64,000 nt of DNA from Archangium primigenium (GTDB lineage Bacteria > Myxococcota > Myxococcia > Myxococcales > Myxococcaceae): assembly GCF_016904885.1 (NCBI RefSeq), contig NZ_JADWYI010000001.1:6448001-6512000 (forward strand), written 5' to 3'. Positions 37,539 to 46,152 of this stretch are shown piece by piece (within the stretch, counting starts at the first letter, position 1; every line of letters starts with the position of its first letter). The notes beneath the pieces were generated by a model, which ran no database searches, was not told the DNA's origin, and saw only the letters and a list, made by a program, of their open reading frames with translations. The position numbers were made by a program, and so were the translations under genes.

Positions 37539-38900
37539 TCAGAACATGTGGTTGAAGTCGAGGTAGAAGCCCGTGGTGCCATCCCGGGGGCTCACGCCGT
37601 AGTCCGCCCGGACGACGAAGTTCTCCTCCCAGGCGATGCGCAACCCGCCCCCGGCGCCATAGAGCGTGGTGGTCGCGTCCCGGAAGCGCGGATCCGTCCA
37701 GGCCCGCCCCGCGTCGAAGAAGGAGATGAGCGTGAAGTCCAGCCGCTGTCCGCCCGGCTCCACGGAGAGGAACTTCCAGCGCAGCTCCCCGTTGCCCAGC
37801 AGCTTCGCCTTGCCCTGCAGGCGGTTCTTGAGGATGCCGCGCGCGGAGTACACGCCGCCGATGCCGCCAAAGCCCTCGCGCCACTCGATGCCCGTGAAGG
37901 TGCTCAAGAGCGTGAAGGGCACGTCCCCGGCCACCACGTCGCCGAACAGCCGCAGCGCCGCGACCAGGCGCTCGGTGAAGAGCGGGTGGTAGAAGCGCAG
38001 GTTGAGCGAGGCGCCGCCGTAGGTGAAGGCGCTGCCCGTGGCGGGCGCGGCGCCGCGCAGGGCGAACTCGTGGAACATGCCGCGCACGGGCGCCGGCTCG
38101 TTGTCCCGCAGGTCGAGGATCACCCCCGCGTTCACCTCACCCGAGCGCAGGCGCAACAGGCCCCCCGCGCGCTCCTCGCCCAGCCCGCCCACGAGCCCGG
38201 CGCGGATGTCCTCCTCCAGCAGGGACTCGCGCGCCTGGCCCAGGTCGTCCGCGCCGTAGCGCGTGCGCACGTCGGTCAGGCGGAAGCGGTAGCCCACTTC
38301 CAACTGCCAGGGGCTGTCCCCGAGCTGCCGGCGCCCGTTGAGCATGATGCTCGGCAGGGTGCGCTGATCGTAGGTGTAGTAGCGCAGCCCCCGGAAGTCC
38401 GGGTTGTCCGGGCACACGTCCGGGTTGGTGGAGAGCGTGCTCCGGTCCGCGCAGGTGGCGTACGCGGCCGTGTACCCGGCGCGCTGCCCCAGGCCGAAGT
38501 ACGGCGAGAAGCGATCGTTGATGATGCCCACCGAGGCGGCCAGCCGCCAGCGCGACTCCAGGAAGCGGGGCGCGTCCAGGAACAGGCGGTGGTTGGCCAC
38601 CCCGCGCGTCGTCTGGAAGAACTGCGCCACGAACACCATGCGGTAGGGCCGCTCGGTGCCGTTGCCCCGGTCCACCAGCATCAGCCGGGCGCCATACCCG
38701 AGGCCCTCGTCGCTGTTGTAGTTGACCAGGGGCAGGCCCTGCACGCGCCAGCCCGTGCGCACGGGCGAGCGCTCCACGGCGGGCGGGACTTCCACTTCAC
38801 GAGGAGGCACGGGCTCCGGCGGCGCGGTGTCCTGCGCGCCCGCCGAGGCCGCCCACAGCGCCAACACCACGCCCGCCCACGTCTTTTGAATCGGTGGCAT
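37539..38900 (-). CDS. BamA/Omp85-like surface-antigen barrel protein without POTRA domains
   Basis: Outer-membrane protein of 453 residues from an ATG at 38898-38900 with a GGAG site. A signal peptide (about 1-23, ending SAGAQD) is followed by a Pro/Glu-rich linker and a 16-strand-type barrel: GYGARLMLVDRGNG, the long VGYRFRLTDVRTRY region, then GELRWKFLSVEPGGQRLDF and FFDAGRAWTD near the end. It closes in FYLDFNHMF with terminal Phe. No POTRA repeats are seen, so it is an Omp85-superfamily barrel of unknown role. It is convergent with the RND operon. Confidence 0.78.
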   Translation of the reverse strand: MPPIQKTWAGVVLALWAASAGAQDTAPPEPVPPREVEVPPAVERSPVRTGWRVQGLPLVNYNSDEGLGYGARLMLVDRGNGTERPYRMVFVAQFFQTTRGVANHRLFLDAPRFLESRWRLAASVGIINDRFSPYFGLGQRAGYTAAYATCADRSTLSTNPDVCPDNPDFRGLRYYTYDQRTLPSIMLNGRRQLGDSPWQLEVGYRFRLTDVRTRYGADDLGQARESLLEEDIRAGLVGGLGEERAGGLLRLRSGEVNAGVILDLRDNEPAPVRGMFHEFALRGAAPATGSAFTYGGASLNLRFYHPLFTERLVAALRLFGDVVAGDVPFTLLSTFTGIEWREGFGGIGGVYSARGILKNRLQGKAKLLGNGELRWKFLSVEPGGQRLDFTLISFFDAGRAWTDPRFRDATTTLYGAGGGLRIAWEENFVVRADYGVSPRDGTTGFYLDFNHMF

Positions 38901-38935
38901 GTACGACTCCAGATGCACGGAAGAGGATGAGTTGT

Positions 38936-40060
38936 TCAGGGCCGCAGCCACCAGGCCACGGCCAATCCCAGGTAGGTGCCCACCGCGTAGCCCATGAGCC
39001 CGGTGGTGAGGCCCGACACCACGAGCTCGCGGTTGCCGAGCGCGCGGGCCACCGGACCGATGAAGGGCGGCCCGAAGATGGTGGCGGTGGAGGTGATGAG
39101 CGCGGTGTCCGCGTCGATGCGGAAGAGCGCCGCGAGGGCGAAGTGCAGCACCACGGAGGCGAGCACCACGCCCGCGCAGAAGAGGAAGACGAACGCGCCC
39201 GTGTCCCGCAGGCGGCTGGCGTCGGCGAGCGTGCCCACCGCCACGCAAAAGACGAGCAGCGCGTAGTCCCCCAGGGCGTAGCTGCCCGGCAGCCGCCGCA
39301 CCGCGGGCACGAAGGAGGCCGCGAGGCTCAGCGAGGTGAGCAGCAGGAGCACCACCGGCGGCTCCAGCCCCCCCAGCGCGAGCCACGACGCCCCCACGGA
39401 CACGCCCACGAGCCCGGCCGCCAGCCCCAGGGCCAGCGCCATGCCCCGCGCGCGCGGCCCCAGCGGCCCGGACGTCTCCGAGGCCTCGCCGCCGTCCACC
39501 CAGCCCGAGGGGTTGGCAAAGGGCCGCAGGAAGACGAGCGCCACGCGCTGGGCCACCGTGACGAGGAAGAGCAGGTACACGGCCCCCACGACGATGTCCG
39601 CCGTGTTGAGCAGGATGAGCGTCTCCTCGCGCACCCGCAGCGCCAGGCCCACGGCGTTCATGTTGGCGGTGCCGCCCGTGTAGACGCCCACCAGCATGCC
39701 GGACATCTTCCACCACTCGTCCGAGCCGTCCTTGAGCAGCCACCCCACCCCCGCGGCGCCCACCATGGCGGACACGCACGCGAGCGCGAAGGACACCAGC
39801 GTGGGCCGCGCCAGCCGGCTCCACCGGGGCACGTCCGTGGAGAAGAGCAGCAGCGGAATGGCGAGCGGCACGGCGGCCTCGCTCACCGTCAGGCTCAGCT
39901 TCACGTCCGGGCTCCACCCGGGCAGGTTGCCCAGGAGGATGCCGAAGCCGTAACAGACGACCACCGGCCCCACCCAGGCGAGCGGCCGGACGTGGCGCGC
40001 GGCGAACAGGACGAGGCCAGGAAAGCCCACCAGGGCCAGGACTTGGAGCACCGCCGTCAT
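38936..40060 (-). CDS. DUF819-family integral membrane protein
   Basis: Polytopic protein of 374 residues with about ten membrane spans, starting MTAVLQVLALVGFPGLVLFA. Features of the DUF819 (YjcL-like) family are VSEAAVPLAIPLLLFSTDVP, GVYTGGTANMNAVGLAL and TSTATIFGPPFIGPVARALG. These proteins are proposed permeases of unknown substrate. The ATG overlaps the stop of the PLP-enzyme gene in an ATGA arrangement, so the pair is translationally coupled and may act on related compounds. Confidence 0.82.
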   Translation of the reverse strand: MTAVLQVLALVGFPGLVLFAARHVRPLAWVGPVVVCYGFGILLGNLPGWSPDVKLSLTVSEAAVPLAIPLLLFSTDVPRWSRLARPTLVSFALACVSAMVGAAGVGWLLKDGSDEWWKMSGMLVGVYTGGTANMNAVGLALRVREETLILLNTADIVVGAVYLLFLVTVAQRVALVFLRPFANPSGWVDGGEASETSGPLGPRARGMALALGLAAGLVGVSVGASWLALGGLEPPVVLLLLTSLSLAASFVPAVRRLPGSYALGDYALLVFCVAVGTLADASRLRDTGAFVFLFCAGVVLASVVLHFALAALFRIDADTALITSTATIFGPPFIGPVARALGNRELVVSGLTTGLMGYAVGTYLGLAVAWWLRP

Positions 40061-41379
40061 TCGCCCGAGTACAGGCCATCCATGAACTGCAGGAGGAAGC
40101 CCTCGGCCTCGTTGCGGTCGGGCAGGGAGCCCAGCATGCCGTACAGGGCGGCGCTGCCATCCGGCGCGGGCTCTCCGCGCGCGAGGCTCGCGGCGCACGC
40201 GCCGAGGTCCTCCAGGAAGGGCTTGACCACCTGGGCGTGGGCGGGCGTCACCATCAGGTGCAGCGCCGGGGGCGACATCTGCCGGTCCAGCTTCCAGCCC
40301 CGCGCCTCCATGACGTCCCCGAGCGCGTAGACGTCCAGGGTGTCCGAGGTGAAGGCGAAGATGCTCAGCCCGGGCTCACCGATGAGCCGCAGGCCCGGCA
40401 CCGCGGCGATGCCCTCGCGCAGGGCCCGGGCCGTGTCGAGCACCTGGCCCGCCAGCCGCAGGTAGCCCTCCTCCCCCAGGTACTTGAGCACCGCCCACGC
40501 CGCGGCGATGGCGCCGCCCGGCCGCGTGCCCGCCATGGAGGGCGAGACGTACAGGCCCCCGCTCCACCCGGCGTAGGTGAAGAACTGGTGCCGCCGCAAT
40601 TCCGGCGTGCGGTAGAGCACCACCGAGGCGCCCTTGGCCGCGTAGCCGTACTTGTGCAGGTCCGCGGACAGGCTGGTGACGCCCGGCACCGCGAAGTCGA
40701 AGTCCACGAGCGCGTGGCCCAGCCGCCGGGCGAACGGCAGCAGGAAGCCGCCCAGACACGCATCCACGTGGAAGAGCACGCCCCGCTCCTGGGCCAGGGC
40801 GGCCAGCTCGGGGATGGGATCCATCACCCCGTGCGGATAGGACGGCGCCGAGCCCACCACGAGCGCCGTGCGCGGGCCGATGGCGGCGCGCGTGGCGGCC
40901 ACGTCCGCGCGGAAGTCCGCCGCCACGGGCACGTTCACCGGCTTGAGGCCGAAGTAGTGCGCGGCCTTCTGGAAGGCCGGGTGCGCGGAGGCGGGCAGCA
41001 CCAGCTCCGGCTCGGTGATGCCCCGCTCCGCCCGGGCGAAGTCGCGCGCCGTCTTGACGGCCATGAGGATGGACTCGGTGCCCCCGGACGTCATCGTCCC
41101 GGCGGCGGTGTCCCCGTGGAAGAGCTCCGCCGCGATGGCGAGCACCTCGGCCTCGAAGCGCCGCAGGCTCGGGAAGGCCAGGGGGCTCAGGCCATTCTCG
41201 GACATGAACTCCGTGTAGGCCTCGGCGGCCACCCGGCGCACGTCCTCCCCCGCGTTGTACACGAGGCTCCACGTCCGGCCCTCCCTCCAGTTGGCGTCCT
41301 CGGTGCGCATGTCGCGCATGCGCGCGAGCACTTCCAGATGACTCAGCCCCTGGGACGCCAGGCGGGCACTCTTCGACAT
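40057..41379 (-). CDS. PLP-dependent decarboxylase / sphingosine-1-phosphate-lyase-like enzyme
   Basis: Cytoplasmic fold-type I PLP enzyme of 440 residues from an ATG at 41377-41379. Hallmarks are TMTSGGTESILMAVKTARDF for phosphate binding, FHVDACLGGFLLPF with the PLP-pyridine Asp, and SLSADLHKYGYAAKGASVVL with the Schiff-base Lys. The order and spacing fit group II decarboxylases and sphingosine-1-phosphate lyases. Myxobacteria make sphingolipids, so lyase activity is reasonable, but a decarboxylase of another substrate is equally possible. Confidence 0.8.
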   Translation of the reverse strand: MSKSARLASQGLSHLEVLARMRDMRTEDANWREGRTWSLVYNAGEDVRRVAAEAYTEFMSENGLSPLAFPSLRRFEAEVLAIAAELFHGDTAAGTMTSGGTESILMAVKTARDFARAERGITEPELVLPASAHPAFQKAAHYFGLKPVNVPVAADFRADVAATRAAIGPRTALVVGSAPSYPHGVMDPIPELAALAQERGVLFHVDACLGGFLLPFARRLGHALVDFDFAVPGVTSLSADLHKYGYAAKGASVVLYRTPELRRHQFFTYAGWSGGLYVSPSMAGTRPGGAIAAAWAVLKYLGEEGYLRLAGQVLDTARALREGIAAVPGLRLIGEPGLSIFAFTSDTLDVYALGDVMEARGWKLDRQMSPPALHLMVTPAHAQVVKPFLEDLGACAASLARGEPAPDGSAALYGMLGSLPDRNEAEGFLLQFMDGLYSGE

Positions 41380-41509
41380 CTCGACTCCAAGAGAGGGGGG
41401 GGACGGGTGGAGCGCACTATAAGAGAAACCACCCGTCACGCGTGTCCGGATGTTCACAACCCGTGGGAGCGGCCCTTGACGTGCCGCGACACCGCCCGGA
41501 CTCCGGCGC

Positions 41510-42175
41510 TCAGCGGCCGCGCCCGCCGGGCGCCAGGAGGCCGTGGAGCAGCAGGTCCACCACGCGCTCGAGGAAGGCGGCGTCGGGCTCGCGGCGCTCC
41601 ACGAAGAGCCGGTGCTGGACGATGCCCGCGATCATGCTGATCACCACCTTGCCGTCGACGCCCTCCGGCCCGATCTCCCCGCGCGCCCGCGCGTGATCGA
41701 ACAAGGGCTGGGGCCGGGCGTCCAGGGCCTCGCGGATCACGGTCGCGAGGGCGAAGAACTCCGGGTCCTGCTCCTCGGCGATGAGGATGCGCCGCAGCGC
41801 CTGGCCCTCGGGGGACTTCATCACCGAGGCCATGTGGCCCACCACCCCCAACAAGTCCCCCCGGAGCGAGCCGGTGTCCGGCAGCACGAGCTGCTCGAGG
41901 GTGGACGCGCGCAGCGCCGCCTTCACCAGCTCGGGCTTGGTGGGCCAGCGCCGGTAGATGGTGGTCTTGTTGACCCCGGCGCGCGCCGCCACGTCCTCGA
42001 CGCGCAGCGCCCCATACCCCTTGGCCACCAGCTCCTCGAGCGTGGCCTCCAGCACCCCGCGCACCACGGGCTCTCCCCGCACGAGCGCGCTCTTCTTGGA
42101 CGTCGTCCGCCTGACCGCCACGTGTCCGCTCGCTCCCCTGCCGGACGCACATCCCGCGCCCCTGCCCCACAACAT
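41510..42175 (-). CDS. TetR-family transcriptional regulator
   Basis: Repressor-type regulator of 221 residues from an ATG at 42173-42175 with a GGGAGGG site; a GTG at 42119-42121 is an alternative. The N-terminal HTH is clear (GVLEATLEELVAKGYGALRV, then VAARAGVNKTTIYRRWPTKP). The ligand-binding domain has FFALATVIREALDARPQPLF. It is divergent from a glycosyltransferase-exporter pair and faces two matching palindromes, so it probably represses that pair and itself until a ligand binds. Confidence 0.88.
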   Translation of the reverse strand: MLWGRGAGCASGRGASGHVAVRRTTSKKSALVRGEPVVRGVLEATLEELVAKGYGALRVEDVAARAGVNKTTIYRRWPTKPELVKAALRASTLEQLVLPDTGSLRGDLLGVVGHMASVMKSPEGQALRRILIAEEQDPEFFALATVIREALDARPQPLFDHARARGEIGPEGVDGKVVISMIAGIVQHRLFVERREPDAAFLERVVDLLLHGLLAPGGRGR

Positions 42176-42197
42176 GGCCTCCCTCCCGCCCAGCGTC

Positions 42198-42220
42198 CAT
42201 CGCAACTTCCAGTTGCGATG
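42198..42220. promoter_or_regulatory. TetR operator O1
   Basis: A perfect palindrome with arms CATCGCAAC and GTTGCGATG around a 5-base spacer, 22 bases upstream of the TetR start. The same motif recurs at 42242-42264. Confidence 0.8.
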
Positions 42221-42241
42221 ATGACACGCGGCGTCTATATC

Positions 42242-42264
42242 CATCGCAACAACCCGTTGCGGTG
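42242..42264. promoter_or_regulatory. TetR operator O2
   Basis: CATCGCAAC-N5-GTTGCGGTG, a copy of O1 with one mismatch in the right arm, 44 bases (about four helical turns) from it and 46 bases upstream of the glycosyltransferase start. The AT-rich TCTATATCC between the two sites may be the -10 of one or both promoters. Confidence 0.78.
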
Positions 42265-42310
42265 GTCACGTGTGACACGTGGCCGCCGCCGGATTCCAGG
42301 ACGGACACGC

Positions 42311-43615
42311 ATGACCTCGACGACGGAAGTGTCTTCCAAGCCCGCGACGTTCCTGCTGACCAGCTCCTCGGCGCCGGGCCACTACCTGCGGGTGTTGGAC
42401 CTCGCGCAGCAGCTCACCTCGCGGGGCCACCGGGTGCTGTTCAAGGCCCGCGCGAGCGCCACTCCGGACGCGAAGGCCGCGGGCGCGGAGCACGTGCCCT
42501 ACGAGCACATGCTCGACCTCCAGGACTTCACGGCGCTCGCCCCGCATGTCCGCCTGCCCGCGTGGCTGCCCAAGGCGCCCTTCACGTTCGTGCAGATGCG
42601 CAGCGTGGTGCAGGCCAACAACGTCCAGCTCGCCAAGGAGCTGGAGGCACTGCTCAAGCGCGAGCGGGTGGACTGCGTCGTCTATGATTTCTTCGAGGTG
42701 GGCGCGGCCTGGGCCGCGGAGCGCGCGGGCATTCCCCACGCGAGCGCCGGCAACATGGGCACCACGCTCACCCAGGACAGTGTCCCCCTGATGCTCAGCG
42801 AGGCCTCTCCCCTGCGGCACGTGCGCCGTTTTCCCGGGGTGGCGCACACGCTGCTCGGCCAGCTCATTCCCCTCAACGCGCAGCGCGCCATGCTCGGCCT
42901 GCCGCCCTACACCGGCCGCACGGCGGAGCTCATCCAGGGCATGGTGTCCCCGCACCTGCACATCGTCATGGGGCACCGCGGCCTCGCCTCGGGGTTGGCG
43001 CTGCGCGACCGCCAGCTCTTCGTGGGGCCCACCACCTTCAACGTCTCCGCCAAGACGCTCCAGGAGGCGCCGCGCGTGGTGCCCGGCACGGTGATCGTCA
43101 GCACCACGACGACGCCCGGGGACAAGGGCCTGTTCCGCCGGGTGCTGGAGGCCGTGGCGCCCCTGAGCGTGCCGGTGTTGGCCACGGCCGCGGGGGCCCA
43201 GGACGTGCCCGAGGGGCTGGGCGGCCACGTCCGCATCGAGAAGTACGTGCCGCACGACGCGGTGTTCCCCCAGGCCCGGGCGCTCATCACCCACGGCGGC
43301 TGGGGCACGGTGGGCCGCGCCCTGCTCCATGGTCTGCCCATGCTGGTCATCCCCCTGTTCGGCGATCAGCCGCTCAACGCCACCCTGGTGGAGCGCGCGG
43401 GCCTCGGGCGCTACCTGCCGCTGGACAAGGCCACGCCCGAGGCCATCCGCGCCGCGCTCCAGGACCTGCTCGCGGACGAGGGCCTGCGGGCCCGCGCGCG
43501 CCGCGTCGCCTCGGACATCCAACACCTCAAGGAAGAGCAGGTCGCCGTGCGCGCCCTCGAGCAGCTCGCGCGCTCGGGCCGGGTGGACGTCGCGGCGCTC
43601 GCCTCCGCCGCCTGA
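42311..43615 (+). CDS. GT1-family (UGT/macrolide-type) glycosyltransferase
   Basis: Cytoplasmic GT-B enzyme of 434 residues from an ATG at 42311. The N-terminal acceptor half has SSAPGHYLRVLDLAQQLTSR and RVDCVVYDFFEVGAAWAAER. The C-terminal donor-sugar site has FPQARALITHGGWGTVGRAL and LPMLVIPLFGDQPLNA, the GT1 signature. Bacterial relatives glycosylate macrolides and other aromatic or polyketide compounds. With a TetR regulator and a drug exporter it fits a detoxification or self-resistance cassette; the acceptor is unknown. Confidence 0.85.
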   Translation: MTSTTEVSSKPATFLLTSSSAPGHYLRVLDLAQQLTSRGHRVLFKARASATPDAKAAGAEHVPYEHMLDLQDFTALAPHVRLPAWLPKAPFTFVQMRSVVQANNVQLAKELEALLKRERVDCVVYDFFEVGAAWAAERAGIPHASAGNMGTTLTQDSVPLMLSEASPLRHVRRFPGVAHTLLGQLIPLNAQRAMLGLPPYTGRTAELIQGMVSPHLHIVMGHRGLASGLALRDRQLFVGPTTFNVSAKTLQEAPRVVPGTVIVSTTTTPGDKGLFRRVLEAVAPLSVPVLATAAGAQDVPEGLGGHVRIEKYVPHDAVFPQARALITHGGWGTVGRALLHGLPMLVIPLFGDQPLNATLVERAGLGRYLPLDKATPEAIRAALQDLLADEGLRARARRVASDIQHLKEEQVAVRALEQLARSGRVDVAALASAA

Positions 43616-43626
43616 CGAGCCCGCCC

Positions 43627-45348
43627 ATGTCCCTGACCGCCACCGCCACCCCGGCGCCGCCCGACGCGCGCATCGACTACGTGAGCACCCTCACGCCCCG
43701 CACCAAGGCGCTCGTCCTGGCGGGGGTGATGATGGCGCTGTTCCTCGCGGCGTTGGATCAGACGATCGTCGCCACGGCCCTGCCGCGCATCGTGTCCGAG
43801 CTGCACGGCATGGAGCTGTTCGCCTGGACGTCGACGTCCTACCTGCTCGCCAGCACCACGCTCGTGCCCATCTACGGCCGGCTGTCGGACAGCCTGGGCC
43901 GGCGGACCATCATCCTCGTGGGCATCGCCATCTTCCTGGTGGGCTCGGTGCTGTGTGGCCTCGCGGGCTCCATGCTCGCGCTGGTCGTCTTCCGGGGCAT
44001 CCAGGGCATGGGCGCGGCGGCCATCACCTCCACGGCCTTCGCCGTCCCGGCGGACCTCTTCGCGCCCGCCGAGCGCGCGCGCTACCAGGGCATCTTCGGC
44101 ACGGTGTTCGCCGCCTCCAGCATCATCGGCCCGCTGCTGGGCGGCACGCTCACGGACACGGTGGGCTGGCGCTGGGTGTTCTTCATCAACCTGCCGCTCG
44201 GGGCGCTCGCGGTGGCGTTCATCGTGAGCAAGATGCCGCGGCTGCACAGCGGGGTGCGCGCCCGGGTGGACTGGCTCGGCGCCTTCCTGCTCGTGGTGGC
44301 CACGGTGCCCCTCCTGCTCACGCTCCGGGGAGACCGGCCGCTCGCGGCGTGGCTGTCCGCGCCCGTGCTCGGCATGCTCGGCGTGTCGCTCGTGGGGCTG
44401 GTGCTGTTCATCCGCGTGGAGCGAAAGAGCCCCCACGCCATCATCCCCTTCACCCTGTTCCACAACCGCGTCTTCTCGCTCATCTCCCTGACGTCGGTGT
44501 TCACGGGCGCGGCGTTCTTCGCCGCCCTGCTCTTCCTGTCCATCTTCGCCGTCAACGGCCTGGGAGCCACGGCGCGCGAGGCGGGCCTCGCGATGATTCC
44601 CCTGACCCTCGCCGTGGTGCCCACGTCCCTGGTGACGGCGCGCCTGGTGAGCCGCACGGGGCACTACAAGCCCGTCGTCCTGGGCGGGCTCGTGCTGACG
44701 AGCCTCGGGCTGTACCTGCTCAGCCGGCTCACGGTGGACAGCACGCTCTGGCACATCGGCGTGGGCACCTTCGTGTTCGGCTGCGGCATGGGCCCGCTCC
44801 AGCCCATGCTCACCCTGTCCATCCAGAACGCGGTGGCCCCGCACCAGGTGGGCACCGCCACGGCGGGCCGGCAGTTCTTCCAGCAGCTCGGGCAGGCCCT
44901 GGGCAGCGCCGTGTTCGGCCTCATCCTCACCCTGTCGCTGACCCACTCGCTCACCACCACGCTGCCCGGGGTGCGCGAGCGGGTGCCCCCGGGGCTGCAC
45001 GCCCGGTTCGATGCCTGGTTCGACGCCGAGCGCATCCGCAGGGGGGGCGGCACCCAGGAGGACGCCCCCGGGAGTCCAGGGCCCGGGGCCTCCACGCCCA
45101 CCGCCGAGGTGCGCGCCCGCTACGAGGCCCTGCGGCACGCGCCGGGCGCCGATGGGGCGGCCCTCGCGCGGGAGGAGGCCCAGGCGCTCGAGGCCACCCA
45201 CGCGGGCGAGCGGGCCGTGCGCGCCGCGTTCGCCCGGGCCGTGGCGCGCGTCTTCGACTGGGCGCTGCTCTTGAGCCTGTGCGCCCTGGTGCTCGCCGTG
45301 TTCACCCGGGAGATCCCCCTGCGCCGGACGAACGCGCCCGCGTCCTGA
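43627..45348 (+). CDS. DHA2-family 14-span MFS drug exporter
   Basis: Proton-coupled multidrug exporter of 573 residues, 11 bases downstream of the glycosyltransferase. The DHA2 motif LDQTIVATALPRI lies in span 1, and YGRLSDSLGRRTIILVG is the MFS loop 2-3 motif; span 5 has the antiporter motif region near SIIGPLLGGTLTDTVGWRWV. An unusual hydrophilic insert of about 100 residues (Pro/Ala/Arg/Glu-rich) lies between the last two spans. Likely function: export of the compound modified by the neighbouring transferase. Confidence 0.88.
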   Translation: MSLTATATPAPPDARIDYVSTLTPRTKALVLAGVMMALFLAALDQTIVATALPRIVSELHGMELFAWTSTSYLLASTTLVPIYGRLSDSLGRRTIILVGIAIFLVGSVLCGLAGSMLALVVFRGIQGMGAAAITSTAFAVPADLFAPAERARYQGIFGTVFAASSIIGPLLGGTLTDTVGWRWVFFINLPLGALAVAFIVSKMPRLHSGVRARVDWLGAFLLVVATVPLLLTLRGDRPLAAWLSAPVLGMLGVSLVGLVLFIRVERKSPHAIIPFTLFHNRVFSLISLTSVFTGAAFFAALLFLSIFAVNGLGATAREAGLAMIPLTLAVVPTSLVTARLVSRTGHYKPVVLGGLVLTSLGLYLLSRLTVDSTLWHIGVGTFVFGCGMGPLQPMLTLSIQNAVAPHQVGTATAGRQFFQQLGQALGSAVFGLILTLSLTHSLTTTLPGVRERVPPGLHARFDAWFDAERIRRGGGTQEDAPGSPGPGASTPTAEVRARYEALRHAPGADGAALAREEAQALEATHAGERAVRAAFARAVARVFDWALLLSLCALVLAVFTREIPLRRTNAPAS

Positions 45349-45378
45349 GCGGGGCCCGGGCGCGCTACACTGGCGGGC

Positions 45379-46152
45379 ATGAACTGTCCGGAGTGCAAGA
45401 AGCCCATGGGGGAGCACTCCCTGGGGACACGCACGGGAGGCACCCTCCAGCTCGACGTGTGCCAGGCGTGTGGCGGGTTGTGGTTCGACACCCACGAGAG
45501 CCTGAAGCTGTCCGCGGGCGGCACCCTGCGGCTCTTTCGCGCGGTGTATGGCGAGCGCCGCGCCCGCCCTCCGAAGCGCACGGGGCCCCTGTCCTGTCCG
45601 CGCTGTGACACGAAGCTGGTGCTGTGCCACGACCTGGCCAACGGCAACCGCTACCAGTCCTGGCGCTGCACCGCGGGCGACCACGGCCACTTCATCACCT
45701 TCTTCCAGTTCCTCCGGGAGAAGGGGCTGGTGCGGGCCCTGCACGCCAAGGAGCTCGTCGAGCTGCGCAAGCACGTGGACACCCTCTTGTGCTCCGACTG
45801 CGGCGAGCCCATCCGCCTGGCCAACATGACCGCCTGCGCGCGCTGTCAGGCCCCGGTGTGTCTGATGGACCCCGAGTGCGTGGAGAGCACCATCCGGGAC
45901 GCGGAGCAGGCGGTCGGCTCGCGCCGGGACGTGGCGCCGCACGTCGCGGGCCACCTGGTGATGAAGCACCTGGGCATGAAGGACTTCCATGCCCGCCGGG
46001 CCGCCGCCGCGGCCGCCCTGGCCGCTACCCCCGTCGCCCTCTCCCAGGACGCCAAGGGCTCGGCCGAGGCGGTGGATCTCGTCGACGTGGATTCGTGGAG
46101 CGTCGGCTTGGACGTCGTGGAGCTGCTCGGTGAGCTCTTCTCGATCTTCTAG
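45379..46152 (+). CDS. Multi-zinc-ribbon protein (TFIIB-type)
   Basis: Protein of 257 residues with several CXXC ribbons: CPEC/CQAC at the N-terminus in the zf-TFIIB pattern (residues 3-38, with GGLWFD), CPRC and CTAGDHGH in the middle, CSDC/CARC and a further Cys cluster before residue 175. The C-terminal 80 residues are Ala-rich and end in VVELLGELFSIF. Function unknown; a structural zinc-binding scaffold is likely. Its TAG stop overlaps the stop of the convergent IIB-like gene. Confidence 0.72.
   Translation: MNCPECKKPMGEHSLGTRTGGTLQLDVCQACGGLWFDTHESLKLSAGGTLRLFRAVYGERRARPPKRTGPLSCPRCDTKLVLCHDLANGNRYQSWRCTAGDHGHFITFFQFLREKGLVRALHAKELVELRKHVDTLLCSDCGEPIRLANMTACARCQAPVCLMDPECVESTIRDAEQAVGSRRDVAPHVAGHLVMKHLGMKDFHARRAAAAAALAATPVALSQDAKGSAEAVDLVDVDSWSVGLDVVELLGELFSIF

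Noticed and set aside
32888-37582. A 1564-codon open frame on the minus strand opposite the efflux operon
   Set aside because: It is antisense to three genes with clear families and consists of low-complexity His/Arg/Gly/Ala-rich sequence, the usual effect of very high GC in the complementary strand.
37539-40160. A single 873-codon minus frame that would fuse the BamA-like protein to an N-terminal extension
   Set aside because: The extension is antisense-like composition overlapping the DUF819 gene in another frame; an ATG with ribosome site and signal peptide lies at 38900.
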